DNA of 5,561 nucleotides from Prevotellaceae bacterium (GTDB lineage: Bacteria > Bacteroidota > Bacteroidia > Bacteroidales > UBA932). The notes beneath the pieces are model-generated. The model searched no databases. It was not told the origin of the DNA and saw only the letters and a list, made by a program, of their open reading frames with translations. The position numbers and the translations under genes are program-made. Positions 1 to 5,390 of this stretch are shown piece by piece; position 1 is the first letter of the stretch, and each line of letters starts with the position of its first letter. The stretch lies in NCBI GenBank assembly GCA_031257455.1, contig JAIROQ010000059.1, forward strand, positions 1 through 5,561, in the 5' to 3' direction.

Positions 1-746
1 TAAGTCCAAGTACCTGCCGTATTTATTTCTGCCGCTGTAAAACTGTGTCCGGCATTATTGTCTGCGTACGTAGCGCTGGACGTGCCGCTTCTTACCCAAC
101 GGTAAGTAACGCCTCCTCCACTACTCGCCGCCGTATTGGAGGTAATCGCGGCAGGTGTGGCATTTGTATTAACAATCGTGCTGCTACTGTTGATAGCGCC
201 TGCCGAAATGGCGGCATGATTTATTATTCCCGGACAACCGGTTTGGTCAGTTAAAGAAGTTATACAGCCGCCGGAATAAGTATTCACTCCTGTGCCAAGT
301 GTCGTAGTACTATTGATTACAAACGGCGGCGTTCCTTTTAAGGTGTATGTTCCGTTAGTTGCTGTGGCATTCGGCGGGTAGTCGCTGCCGTAAGCGCACC
401 AGTTGAATTTGCCGGTGGCGTTGCTCAACGTAGCAGTAACGGTCGAAGGGTTCGCAGTTACATAAAAGCCGCGTGTGTTGCCGGAAACAGTGGCAATGCT
501 GCCGGCAATGGCGGAGGGATTGTTGATAACGGCTTTGGCAAATGTGCCGGGAGATGTGCCGGTAACGGGACACAAATCTACCCACACCCATACGCGGTTA
601 TTATACGGCGCAGCAGGAGAATTTGTCCATGACACGCGAAAGGTTACTTTCTTGGTAGAATAATCTACGCTCAACGGCGTAACGGTTACCGTTGCGCTTG
701 CTGTCATGCTTGCAAGCAGGGCGAAAAGGAAGAAAAATTTTTTCAT
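1..746 (-). CDS. Secreted Ig-like surface protein, N-terminal part (runs off left edge)
   Basis: An open frame begins with ATG at 746-744 and continues without a stop for 248 codons to the window edge, so the C-terminus is missing. This is the first ATG after an in-frame stop at 794-792. Residues 1-18 form a signal peptide: MKK, a Phe/Leu-rich core, and a likely signal peptidase I site after ASA (16-18). The mature part is rich in Thr, Ser, Asn, Gly and Val and looks like beta-sandwich domains. Residues 19-145 make one module, with a VWVWVDLCP strand (52-60), NTRGFYV (90-96), FNWCAYGSDYPP (114-125) and a closing GTPPFVIN (138-145). Cys59, Cys117, Cys161 and Cys171 could form disulfides. Residues 175-248 resemble the start of an Ig/PKD-like repeat (VTYRWVRSGTSSATY). 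I recall this module pattern from large unnamed Bacteroidales surface proteins, but no function is established. The minus-strand structured RNA lies upstream in the same direction. Confidence 0.85.
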   Translation of the reverse strand, partial: MKKFFFLFALLASMTASATVTVTPLSVDYSTKKVTFRVSWTNSPAAPYNNRVWVWVDLCPVTGTSPGTFAKAVINNPSAIAGSIATVSGNTRGFYVTANPSTVTATLSNATGKFNWCAYGSDYPPNATATNGTYTLKGTPPFVINSTTTLGTGVNTYSGGCITSLTDQTGCPGIINHAAISAGAINSSSTIVNTNATPAAITSNTAASSGGGVTYRWVRSGTSSATYADNNAGHSFTAAEINTAGTWT

Positions 747-775
747 AACTATTTTTTTTAATTTATTTCTAATTG

Positions 776-813
776 TGGCGTCAGCCAATTCTTAATTCCT
801 AATTCTAAATTCT
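776..813 (-). repeat. Heptamer tract plus shared TGGCTGACGCCA motif in the leader of the left surface-protein gene
   Basis: On the plus strand, 787-813 is four imperfect 7-base units (AATTCTT, AATTCCT, AATTCTA, AATTCT). It abuts TGGCGTCAGCCA at 776-787; with one more base, 776-788 is the exact reverse complement of 5425-5437. Read along the gene, the order is heptamers, then TTGGCTGACGCCA, then an A/T-rich leader of about 30 bases, then ATGAAAAAA. The same order occurs before the right-hand exported-protein gene. The 12-mer can form a 4-bp TGGC/GCCA stem with a 4-base loop. Its function is unknown; it could be a regulatory site, a processing site or part of a dispersed repeat. Confidence 0.6.
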
Positions 814-815
814 CA

Positions 816-1023
816 AAGCCCCGCAGGGGCGCAACGTGAATAACCCCGGGCAAGTGCAGCAAAGCGGAACGCAGCCCGGGGAAGCACGATGCTCCGCCCT
901 GCACTCGCGCGGCGCACAGGTTTTCCACGATGCACTGGCAGTATTCCGCGCGAAAGGCAGGGAGATGCCTTGCCCCTCCGCGCTTACGCACGGGGTTATT
1001 CACGTTGCGCCCCTTCGGGGCTT
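816..1023. mobile_element. GC-rich 208-bp palindromic element with 33-bp terminal inverted repeats (MITE- or REP-like)
   Basis: Bases 816-848 and 991-1023 are inverted copies of each other with 32 of 33 matches. The similarity continues a few bases outward with one single-base indel. The interior can fold into further hairpins: CCCCGGGC at 844-851 with GCCCGGGG at 874-881; AGCA/TGCT at 883-893; CCCTGC (897-902) with GCAGGG (957-962), enclosing TCGCGCGG (905-912) with CCGCGCGA (946-953); and, as an alternative, AAGGCA/TGCCTT at 954-971. It is far richer in G and C than its A/T-rich surroundings. Frames across it are short and mutually overlapping, so it is unlikely to encode a protein. I see no clear target-site duplication. 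It may be a non-autonomous mobile element or a REP-like element moved in trans, and I believe similar GC-rich repeats are common in Bacteroidales. Bases 1024-1117 next to it hold nothing I recognise. Confidence 0.65.
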
Positions 1024-1117
1024 GAGCGTCATTGTTCATATTATTATTTTTTTTGCGGCTTGCGGAAGTATTTTGCCGATTACAAACACAAACTTTTTAT
1101 AGACAAAACACCTCCCC

Positions 1118-1355
1118 GCCGCTATTTTTTATTCGCTGCCAATTTTCTACGTTTCGTAATTCATGTATAAAAAAGCGAAACGCGAATTTTAATTTATCGA
1201 TATTGCGGTTCTAGACTACCTACACCAAGAATAAACAAAATTCACGTTTATTTATAAAATTTGTTTCACTTGGCGCTTTTGAAATTGTCTAGATTTCAAT
1301 ATCTGAATAAAATCGGATTACACCGATTTGGTTGCAATAAAAAAAGAACGTCATT
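1118..1355 (-). ncRNA. Structured RNA of unassigned family, copy L
   Basis: The ends are estimates: the start is about 7 bases after a -7 box, the end is just past the closing helix. Predicted helices, read along the minus strand, are as follows. The closing helix is TTTTATTC (1312-1305) with GAATAAAA (1134-1127), probably extended by CCG/CGG. The main arm has GATATTG (1303-1297) with CAATATC (1205-1199), then TCTAGAC (1293-1287) with GTCTAGA (1216-1210), then GCGCCAAG (1276-1269) with CTTGGTGT (1229-1222), then AAACAAA (1266-1260) with TTTGTTT (1239-1233). The apex carries AAACGTGAATTTT (1249-1237). A 3' hairpin CGTTTCG/CGAAACG (1182-1176 with 1156-1150) follows the block TTCGCGTTTC. Sequence blocks, helices and the AAA/ACC internal loop recur in the plus-strand RNA at 4998-5245, with compensatory changes. 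It could be a free RNA or a leader of the surface-protein gene starting at 746. I do not recognise it as tmRNA, RNase P RNA or SRP RNA; a 6S-like role is possible but unproven. Confidence 0.65.
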
Positions 1356-1361
1356 AATACT

Positions 1362-1392
1362 GCAAATATAAGACATTTTTTTTATCTGCAAA
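1362..1392 (-). promoter_or_regulatory. Bacteroidota-type promoter of structured RNA copy L
   Basis: On the minus strand, TTTG at 1392-1389 is followed after 18 bases by TATATTTGC at 1370-1362. This fits the Bacteroidota primary sigma pattern (TTTG, then TAnnTTTG about 19-21 bases later), with spacing one base short. Transcription would start near 1355 and run left into the structured RNA. Confidence 0.65.
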
Positions 1393-1403
1393 TTTTTTTT
1401 GTA

Positions 1404-1423
1404 TTGGCAAATTCAAGTGCCAA
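1404..1423. promoter_or_regulatory. 20-bp dyad upstream of cysS, possible operator
   Basis: TTGGCA (1404-1409) and TGCCAA (1418-1423) are perfect inverted 6-mers around an 8-base spacer. The dyad lies between the leftward RNA promoter and the cysS -7 box, where a binding site could affect either one. A 6-bp dyad can arise by chance, so confidence is low. Confidence 0.25.
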
Positions 1424-1486
1424 ATGCAAAGCAGAAAATCAACCGGAAAAATGCGTGGGAAGCGGCGTTTTATGTGCAAAAATTCG

Positions 1487-1495
1487 TACCTTTGC
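1487..1495 (+). promoter_or_regulatory. -7 box of the cysS promoter
   Basis: TACCTTTGC matches TAnnTTTG and is the same 9-mer as the -7 box of the right-hand RNA promoter (4984-4992). I see no good TTTG box 19-21 bases upstream; only a GTTTT run at 1467-1471 is nearby. Transcription would start near 1502, giving a leader of about 35 bases before the cysS ATG. Confidence 0.55.
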
Positions 1496-1536
1496 AGGCG
1501 TAATCCGAATTTATTATTTAAAAAGCTGCTTCACTA

Positions 1537-3003
1537 ATGGAAATCTATAACACGCTTACCCGTAAAAAAGAAACGTTCGAGCCGCTGCATCCGCCGCATA
1601 TAGGCATTTATGTGTGCGGCCCCACCGTCTATGGCGACCCGCATCTGGGGCATGCCCGCTCGGCGATTTCGTTTGATATTTTATTCCGCTATCTGCTGCA
1701 CAAAGGTTACAAAGTGCGCTATGTGCGCAATATTACCGATGTGGGGCATCTCGAAAATGACGCCGACTCCGGCGAAGACAAGCTGGCGAAAAAAGCGCGC
1801 CTCGAACAGCTCGAGCCAATGGAAATGGCGAAATACTATACCGACCGCTACCACGACAAAATGGATGCGCTGAACGTGCGCCGTCCGAGCATCGAGCCTT
1901 GTGCATCCGGGCATATCATGGAACAAATCGACATGGTGCAACAAATTCTTGATGCGGGATATGCTTATGTGGTCAATGGCTCGGTGTATTTCGATGTGAT
2001 GAAGTACAACCAACAGTACCATTACGGCGTGCTGTCGGGGCGGGTAGTGGACGAGTTGCTTTCCGCCACGCGCGACCATCTCGAAGGGCAGGAAGAAAAA
2101 CGCCACAGCGTGGATTTCGCCCTCTGGAAAAAAGCGCAACCCGAACATATCATGCGTTGGAAATCGCCATGGAGCGATGGTTTTCCGGGCTGGCATCTCG
2201 AATGCTCGGCGATGGGACGCAAATATTTGGGCGAACAGTTCGATATTCACGGCGGCGGCATGGACTTGCTTTTCCCGCACCATGAGTCGGAAATAGCGCA
2301 GTCGGAAATAGCCAACGGCTGCCGCCCCTGCCGCTATTGGATGCACAACAATATGATTACCGTCAACGGGCAAAAAATGGGGAAGTCGTTAGGCAATTCC
2401 ATTATGCTGGAAGAATTTTTTGCCGGCCGCCATCCTTTGTTGGCGCAGGCCTATGCCCCCATGACGGTGCGGTTCTTCATCCTGCAAGCGCATTATCGCG
2501 GTACGCTTGACTTCAGTAACGATGCCATGCAAGCGGCTGAAAAAGGATTGAAACGTTTATTAGACGCTGCCGGGACAATAGAAAAATTACCACTTCTGGA
2601 GACGGCAGCCCCTACCGCCGAAGTGGACGGGATAGCGAAAAAAATCTACGAAGCCCTCGATGACGACCTCAATACGCCGGTAGCCATTGCCCGCCTCTTC
2701 GATGCTGTACGGCTGGTCAATGCCGCCAACGACAGGAAAGAACCGCTGGGAAAAGCGGCGGTGGAACAATTGCGGTATCTGTTCAACGACATTATGACCG
2801 GCGTACTTGGCCTGCGAGACGACCGGCAAGCCGCCGGCAATGCGGATATCCTTGACGGCGTTATCAAAATGGTTTTGGACATGCGCCAAACAGCCAAAGC
2901 CAATAAGGATTTTGCCACCGGCGACCATATCCGGGACGAACTGGCAAAACTCGGCATTGCGGTGAAAGATACGAAAGAAGGCAGCAGCTATAGCTTGCAG
3001 TAG
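1537..3003 (+). CDS. cysS: Cysteinyl-tRNA synthetase
   Basis: This cytoplasmic class I aminoacyl-tRNA synthetase joins L-cysteine to tRNA-Cys using ATP and is normally essential. At 488 residues it is full length for the family. The HIGH-type signature HLGH is at 36-39 and KMGKS (the KMSKS loop) at 280-284. The zinc that selects cysteine would be held by Cys27 (in YVCGPTVYG), Cys223 (in GWHLECSAM), His248 and Glu252 (in FPHHESE). Trp219 sits where the E. coli enzyme has a conserved active-site tryptophan. The segment from about 365 to 488 is the helical DALR/anticodon-binding tail, including DDLNTPVA at 376-383. The ATG at 1537 starts the canonical N-terminus (MEIYNTLTR) and has no Shine-Dalgarno sequence, as is usual in Bacteroidota. 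It is transcribed alone and converges on the ATPase gene, with 20 bases between the stop codons. No key residue is missing. Confidence 0.98.
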   Translation: MEIYNTLTRKKETFEPLHPPHIGIYVCGPTVYGDPHLGHARSAISFDILFRYLLHKGYKVRYVRNITDVGHLENDADSGEDKLAKKARLEQLEPMEMAKYYTDRYHDKMDALNVRRPSIEPCASGHIMEQIDMVQQILDAGYAYVVNGSVYFDVMKYNQQYHYGVLSGRVVDELLSATRDHLEGQEEKRHSVDFALWKKAQPEHIMRWKSPWSDGFPGWHLECSAMGRKYLGEQFDIHGGGMDLLFPHHESEIAQSEIANGCRPCRYWMHNNMITVNGQKMGKSLGNSIMLEEFFAGRHPLLAQAYAPMTVRFFILQAHYRGTLDFSNDAMQAAEKGLKRLLDAAGTIEKLPLLETAAPTAEVDGIAKKIYEALDDDLNTPVAIARLFDAVRLVNAANDRKEPLGKAAVEQLRYLFNDIMTGVLGLRDDRQAAGNADILDGVIKMVLDMRQTAKANKDFATGDHIRDELAKLGIAVKDTKEGSSYSLQ

Positions 3004-3023
3004 GAGCAAATATAATAGTTTCG

Positions 3024-4154
3024 TTATATCAGGTAGTCCAAATAATTTCCGCTGTTTATCACGTGAAATTCGTGTTGCGGATAAGTTTCGGCAAAAGTCG
3101 CTGGAATTTTCGGGCGGCGTTTTTCGTTCCATTTGATTTCAAATGCGGTCAGTAAACCGTCAGCTTCTTCTATCAAATCAATTTCCTGCTGCTGGAAAGT
3201 ACGCCAGAAATAATTTTTTACGAAATGCCGGCAATAATGGTTGGCTTTCATCCGTTCGCCGACAAAATAATTTTCCCACAAAAAGCCGGTATCCTGCCGC
3301 AGGTTCAGCGGCGAAAAATTTTGAATGACAGCATTACGTATGCCGTTGTCGTAAAAATATATTTTCTTTCCTTTCTTTATTTCGTTGCGATGATTACGAC
3401 TGAAAGCCTGCCGCATAAAAATGACAAAACATTTTTCCAGCAAGTCAATATAACGCTCTACTGTGTCAGCCGTTGCCCCGATGATTTGTGCCAATTCGTA
3501 GTACGAGATTTCGCGCCCAAGCTGCAACGCCAATGCTACCAGTAATTTTTCCAACTGCGCCGGTTTGCGGACATCGCCCAACGCCAGAATATCCTTGTAC
3601 AAATAGCTGTTTGACAAGTTTAATAAACATTCTTTTGCCTCGCCTGGAAAATTGACAACGTCAGGATAAGAGCCGTAAATCAGGCGGGTTTCCAACGATT
3701 GTTTTTCAACCAGCGTATTCGTTGCAGTTACCAATTCCTTTGCCGAAAACGGATAAAGGTGGTACGCAAATTTACGTCCTGTTAATGGCTCGTTTATTTC
3801 GTCTGCCAGTTCCAATGATGACGAACCACTAACAAGTAGTTGTACGGATGGAAATGCATCAGCAAGCAGTTTCAAAGTCAGGCCGATATTCTTCACCCGT
3901 TGCGCCTCGTCCACTACGATGATTTTATGATTGCCGACAAGCGCATGCAGTTCCTGTAAATTAGCGTTGCTCAAGAGTGTCCGCACTTCCGGTTCATCGC
4001 AATTCAGCGATAATGCCGGCTGCTGCTGTTTTGCCACCATCTGCTTTAATAACGTGGTTTTACCCACCTGCCGGGGGCCGGTGAGGACAATAACCTTACC
4101 TTTGAACAATTTTTGTTCCACTACTGCTTGTAGTTCCCGCTGAATCATCTGCAT
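3024..4154 (-). CDS. AAA-family ATPase with C-terminal DUF4143 nuclease-like domain
   Basis: This belongs to the widespread prokaryotic AAA_14/DUF4143 family, often present in many copies in Bacteroidales; its biological role is not settled. Numbering is for the 376-residue product from ATG at 4154-4152. Walker A is GPRQVGKT (26-33), Walker B IIVVDE (78-83), a sensor-1-like SGSS follows (109-112), and LTGR (124-127) is a typical family motif. Residues about 211-240 look like a winged helix-turn-helix. The C-terminal part has a PD-(D/E)XK-like set: Glu294 in FLWENY, Glu324-Ile-Asp326, and Glu339-Ile-Lys341, so nuclease chemistry is possible but unproven. The frame could open at a TTG four codons earlier (4166-4164), but that TTG lies inside the predicted -7 box, so I chose the ATG; a second ATG at 4148 is also possible. 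I see no partner toxin, antitoxin or defence gene nearby. Confidence 0.88.
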   Translation of the reverse strand: MQMIQRELQAVVEQKLFKGKVIVLTGPRQVGKTTLLKQMVAKQQQPALSLNCDEPEVRTLLSNANLQELHALVGNHKIIVVDEAQRVKNIGLTLKLLADAFPSVQLLVSGSSSLELADEINEPLTGRKFAYHLYPFSAKELVTATNTLVEKQSLETRLIYGSYPDVVNFPGEAKECLLNLSNSYLYKDILALGDVRKPAQLEKLLVALALQLGREISYYELAQIIGATADTVERYIDLLEKCFVIFMRQAFSRNHRNEIKKGKKIYFYDNGIRNAVIQNFSPLNLRQDTGFLWENYFVGERMKANHYCRHFVKNYFWRTFQQQEIDLIEEADGLLTAFEIKWNEKRRPKIPATFAETYPQHEFHVINSGNYLDYLI

Positions 4155-4162
4155 ATTTTTTT

Positions 4163-4171
4163 GCAAAAATA
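4163..4171 (-). promoter_or_regulatory. -7 box of the ATPase promoter (near-leaderless transcript)
   Basis: On the minus strand TATTTTTGC (4171-4163) matches TAnnTTTG. Only a degenerate TTTCG lies near the expected upstream box (4195-4191). A start site 5-8 bases downstream would fall within a few bases of the ATG at 4154, giving almost no leader. The box lies at the end of the T-rich tail of the preceding terminator-like hairpin. Confidence 0.45.
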
Positions 4172-4225
4172 TAAAAAATCCGGCGATAATCGAAATTTTA
4201 TATATAATTTTTCGATTATAACCGG
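4165..4225 (-). terminator. Intrinsic terminator after the glutathione peroxidase gene
   Basis: On the minus strand, CCGG-TTA-TAATCGAAA (4225-4210) pairs with TTTCGATTA-TCG-CCGG (4195-4180). This is a stem of about 16 positions with one mismatch and one wobble, around an A/T-rich loop. It is followed at once by ATTTTTTATATTTTT (4179-4165). It lies about 40 bases past the peroxidase stop codon and is correctly oriented to end that transcript. The T-rich tail runs into the ATPase -7 box. Confidence 0.6.
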
Positions 4226-4250
4226 AAAATTATATATAATTTTTCGATTA
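4198..4250. repeat. Two identical 21-bp direct repeats between the peroxidase and ATPase genes
   Basis: Bases 4198-4218 and 4230-4250 are identical over 21 bases, with a 32-base period. Each ends in TTTCGATTA; a third copy of that 9-mer, inverted, is at 4187-4195. The spacing of about three helical turns and the position upstream of the ATPase would suit regulator binding. The first copy also serves as one arm of the terminator hairpin, so the repeat may be a by-product of duplicating that arm. Confidence 0.6.
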
Positions 4251-4263
4251 GGAGATATGGCGG

Positions 4264-4812
4264 CTATTTTGCCGGACGGCCTTCTATCCATGCCACAATT
4301 TCTTCATCGTTCGGGAGGACGCGCGGGGCAATGGATTTTACCCATTGGCCGTTTTCATCAATCAGGAATTTATGGAAATTCCATTGTACTTCGGCATCTT
4401 CCTGCCCGTTGGCCGCTTTGGAAGTGAGCCACTGGTAGAGCGGAGCAATGTCGTCTCCTTTCACCGATATTTTTGCCATTACCGGAAAAGTAACGCCATA
4501 ATTGGCAGTGCAAAATTCCTTTATTTCCGCATCCGTGCCCGGCTCCTGTGCGCCGAAATTATTAGCGGGAAAGGCAATAATCGTAAAATTGCGGTCTTTA
4601 TACGCTTCATACAAGGCTTGCAGCTGTTCATATTGCGGCGTCAGCCCGCATTTCGAGGCGACATTCACGACCAGCGTTTTTTTGCCTTTTAATTGCGACA
4701 ATGCGAAGTCGTCCCCGTCAATAGTCTTGACCGTGTAGCTGTAAAAACCGCTGTCCGGCGCGCCGCATGCCAACAGGACGGCGGCAAAAGAAAGAAGAAA
4801 ACATTTTTTCAT
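4264..4812 (-). CDS. gpx: Lipoprotein glutathione peroxidase family protein (probable thioredoxin-type peroxidase)
   Basis: The 182-residue product reduces hydrogen peroxide or organic and lipid hydroperoxides. Residues 1-16 are a lipoprotein signal peptide with lipobox LLAC; Cys16 would be lipidated, placing the enzyme at the cell envelope. The fold starts near residue 25. The peroxidatic residue is Cys55 in NVASKCG (cysteine, not selenocysteine). Gln89 in FGAQEP and Trp144-Asn145 in WNFHKF complete the catalytic site. Cys101 lies 46 residues after Cys55, the same spacing as the peroxidatic-resolving pair of yeast Gpx3 (Cys36/Cys82), so thioredoxin-type recycling through a disulfide is likely, despite the family name. 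The usual FPCNQFG motif is FPANNFG (81-87), without its extra cysteine. The ATG at 4812-4810 gives a proper signal peptide and follows a promoter by about 25 bases. A terminator-like hairpin follows, so it is probably transcribed alone. Confidence 0.93.
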   Translation of the reverse strand: MKKCFLLSFAAVLLACGAPDSGFYSYTVKTIDGDDFALSQLKGKKTLVVNVASKCGLTPQYEQLQALYEAYKDRNFTIIAFPANNFGAQEPGTDAEIKEFCTANYGVTFPVMAKISVKGDDIAPLYQWLTSKAANGQEDAEVQWNFHKFLIDENGQWVKSIAPRVLPNDEEIVAWIEGRPAK

Positions 4813-4835
4813 AATAGTACATTTTAATATTTGTA

Positions 4836-4868
4836 CAAAGATAATGTTTTTACGCAGAATGTGCCAAA
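4836..4868 (-). promoter_or_regulatory. Promoter of the glutathione peroxidase gene
   Basis: On the minus strand TTTG (4868-4865) is followed after 21 bases by TATCTTTG (4843-4836), matching the Bacteroidota pattern. The start codon is 24 bases further on. It diverges from the structured-RNA promoter at 4961-4992. Confidence 0.6.
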
Positions 4869-4884
4869 AATGCCGCCTGCCGCC

Positions 4885-4944
4885 GGGTGCATTTCAAATG
4901 GCCGCTGGACATTTTGAGATGATGAGACAATTTGAAATGCACCC
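4885..4944. repeat. 15-bp perfect inverted repeat (60-bp hairpin) between divergent promoters
   Basis: GGGTGCATTTCAAAT at 4885-4899 and ATTTGAAATGCACCC at 4930-4944 are perfect reverse complements around a 30-base centre. Neither side has a T-run directly after the stem, so it is a poor intrinsic terminator. It lies between the leftward peroxidase promoter and the rightward RNA promoter. It could be a REP-like dispersed palindrome or a regulatory site. Confidence 0.6.
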
Positions 4945-4960
4945 CCGATACCACAGCTAT

Positions 4961-4992
4961 TTTGTCAAATTAAAAATTCTTCTTACCTTTGC
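4961..4992 (+). promoter_or_regulatory. Near-consensus Bacteroidota promoter of structured RNA copy R
   Basis: TTTG (4961-4964), 19 bases, then TACCTTTGC (4984-4992): both boxes and the spacing fit the Bacteroidota primary sigma consensus, making this the best promoter in the window. No coding frame of note follows for almost 500 bases, so its first product is the structured RNA starting near 4998. Confidence 0.75.
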
Positions 4993-4997
4993 AACAT

Positions 4998-5245
4998 ATT
5001 CCATGCTCCTTAAAACATTTTGAGTGCTTTTATTCTATCTCAGAAATCTGGAAAATTTCTACTTGTTTGACTGAATAAAAGCAAAACTCCACGAGAGAGA
5101 AACGTGAATTTTTGCTTATAGTTAAACAGGTCTTCCAGAACCTCTGAGATAAATAAGTACAGTTCGCGTTTCACATTTTATACCCGAACACTCTGAAAAG
5201 AGCCTTCCCGAAACAAGACATACCGAATAAAAGCTGCCAAAATGT
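4998..5245 (+). ncRNA. Structured RNA of unassigned family, copy R
   Basis: The 5' end is estimated from the promoter; the 3' limit is the end of the closing helix. The closing helix is ACATTTTG (5015-5022) with CAAAATGT (5238-5245), a 3x3 internal loop, then GCTTTTATTC (5026-5035) with GAATAAAAGC (5225-5234). The main arm stacks on it: TATCTCAG (5036-5043) with CTGAGATA (5144-5151), an AAA/ACCT internal loop, TCTGGAA (5047-5053) with TTCCAGA (5133-5139), CTTGTTTGACT (5062-5072) with AGTTAAACAGG (5120-5130), AAGCAAAA (5079-5086) with TTTTGCTT (5110-5117), and an apical CACG/CGTG. The 3' part has GTTTC/GAAAC (5168-5172 with 5210-5214) and a CTCT-GAAA-AGAG tetraloop hairpin (5191-5202). Together they make a three-way junction. 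The copy at 1355-1118 shares the architecture. No strong terminator follows, so it could be a separate RNA or a long leader for the gene at 5473. Confidence 0.7.
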
Positions 5246-5303
5246 GGGAGCAGGAATGACGTGAGCTGTTATGATTATTTATATACAAATTACGCGGATA
5301 TAG

Positions 5304-5382
5304 TGCGGTAAAGTGGGATTGTTTTGTAGTGTGTTTGTGTTTGGGAATATTTAGTAGATATAAAACAATCCCAAAAACCGCA
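5304..5382. repeat. Long imperfect hairpin between copy R and the downstream gene
   Basis: TGCGGT (5304-5309) pairs with ACCGCA (5377-5382), and TGGGATTGTTTT (5314-5325) pairs perfectly with AAAACAATCCCA (5362-5373). That gives 18 paired positions with a small internal loop and a 36-base apical loop. No T-run follows on either strand, so a standard terminator is unlikely. It may be a small palindromic element or a structure in the leader of the downstream gene. Confidence 0.55.
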
Positions 5383-5390
5383 AAAAGAAG

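Noticed and set aside
758..1170. Several overlapping 88-93-codon frames on both strands across the GC-rich element
   Set aside because: They overlap each other on both strands, follow the inverted repeats and end in the same palindrome-derived words (GVIHVAPLRG on both strands). They are by-products of the repeat, not genes.
1681..2373. A 230-codon frame antisense to cysS
   Set aside because: It lies wholly inside the well-supported cysS gene, is very rich in His, Phe and Ala as expected of a shadow frame, and has no signal, domain or promoter of its own.
2988..3028. Bidirectional terminator between cysS and the ATPase
   Set aside because: Only a short AGCTATAGCT palindrome and a 5-bp TATAA/TTATA stem are present, without convincing T-runs, so I did not annotate one.
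4155..4166. Upstream TTG start for the ATPase
   Set aside because: The TTG overlaps the predicted -7 box and an ATG lies four codons on, so the extension is probably not transcribed or translated.
5144..5215. Possible TPP riboswitch (CTGAGATA and later TACCCGAAC resemble thi-box words)
   Set aside because: The GGGG partner, the ACCTGAT-GGATAATGCC core and the AGGGAA end are missing, and CTGAGATA is fully used in an 8-bp helix with TATCTCAG. The gene downstream is not a thiamine gene.
4998..5245. Retron-like non-coding RNA (closing helix with internal stem-loops)
   Set aside because: The long arm comes first and the small hairpins second, the reverse of msr-msd order, and the next gene opens with a signal peptide rather than a reverse transcriptase. 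The minus-strand reading also leads to no reverse transcriptase.
1118..5245. Recombination between the two inverted RNA copies flipping the core
   Set aside because: The copies are too diverged, with exact matches no longer than about 13 bases, for homologous recombination, and no site-specific recombinase is present.
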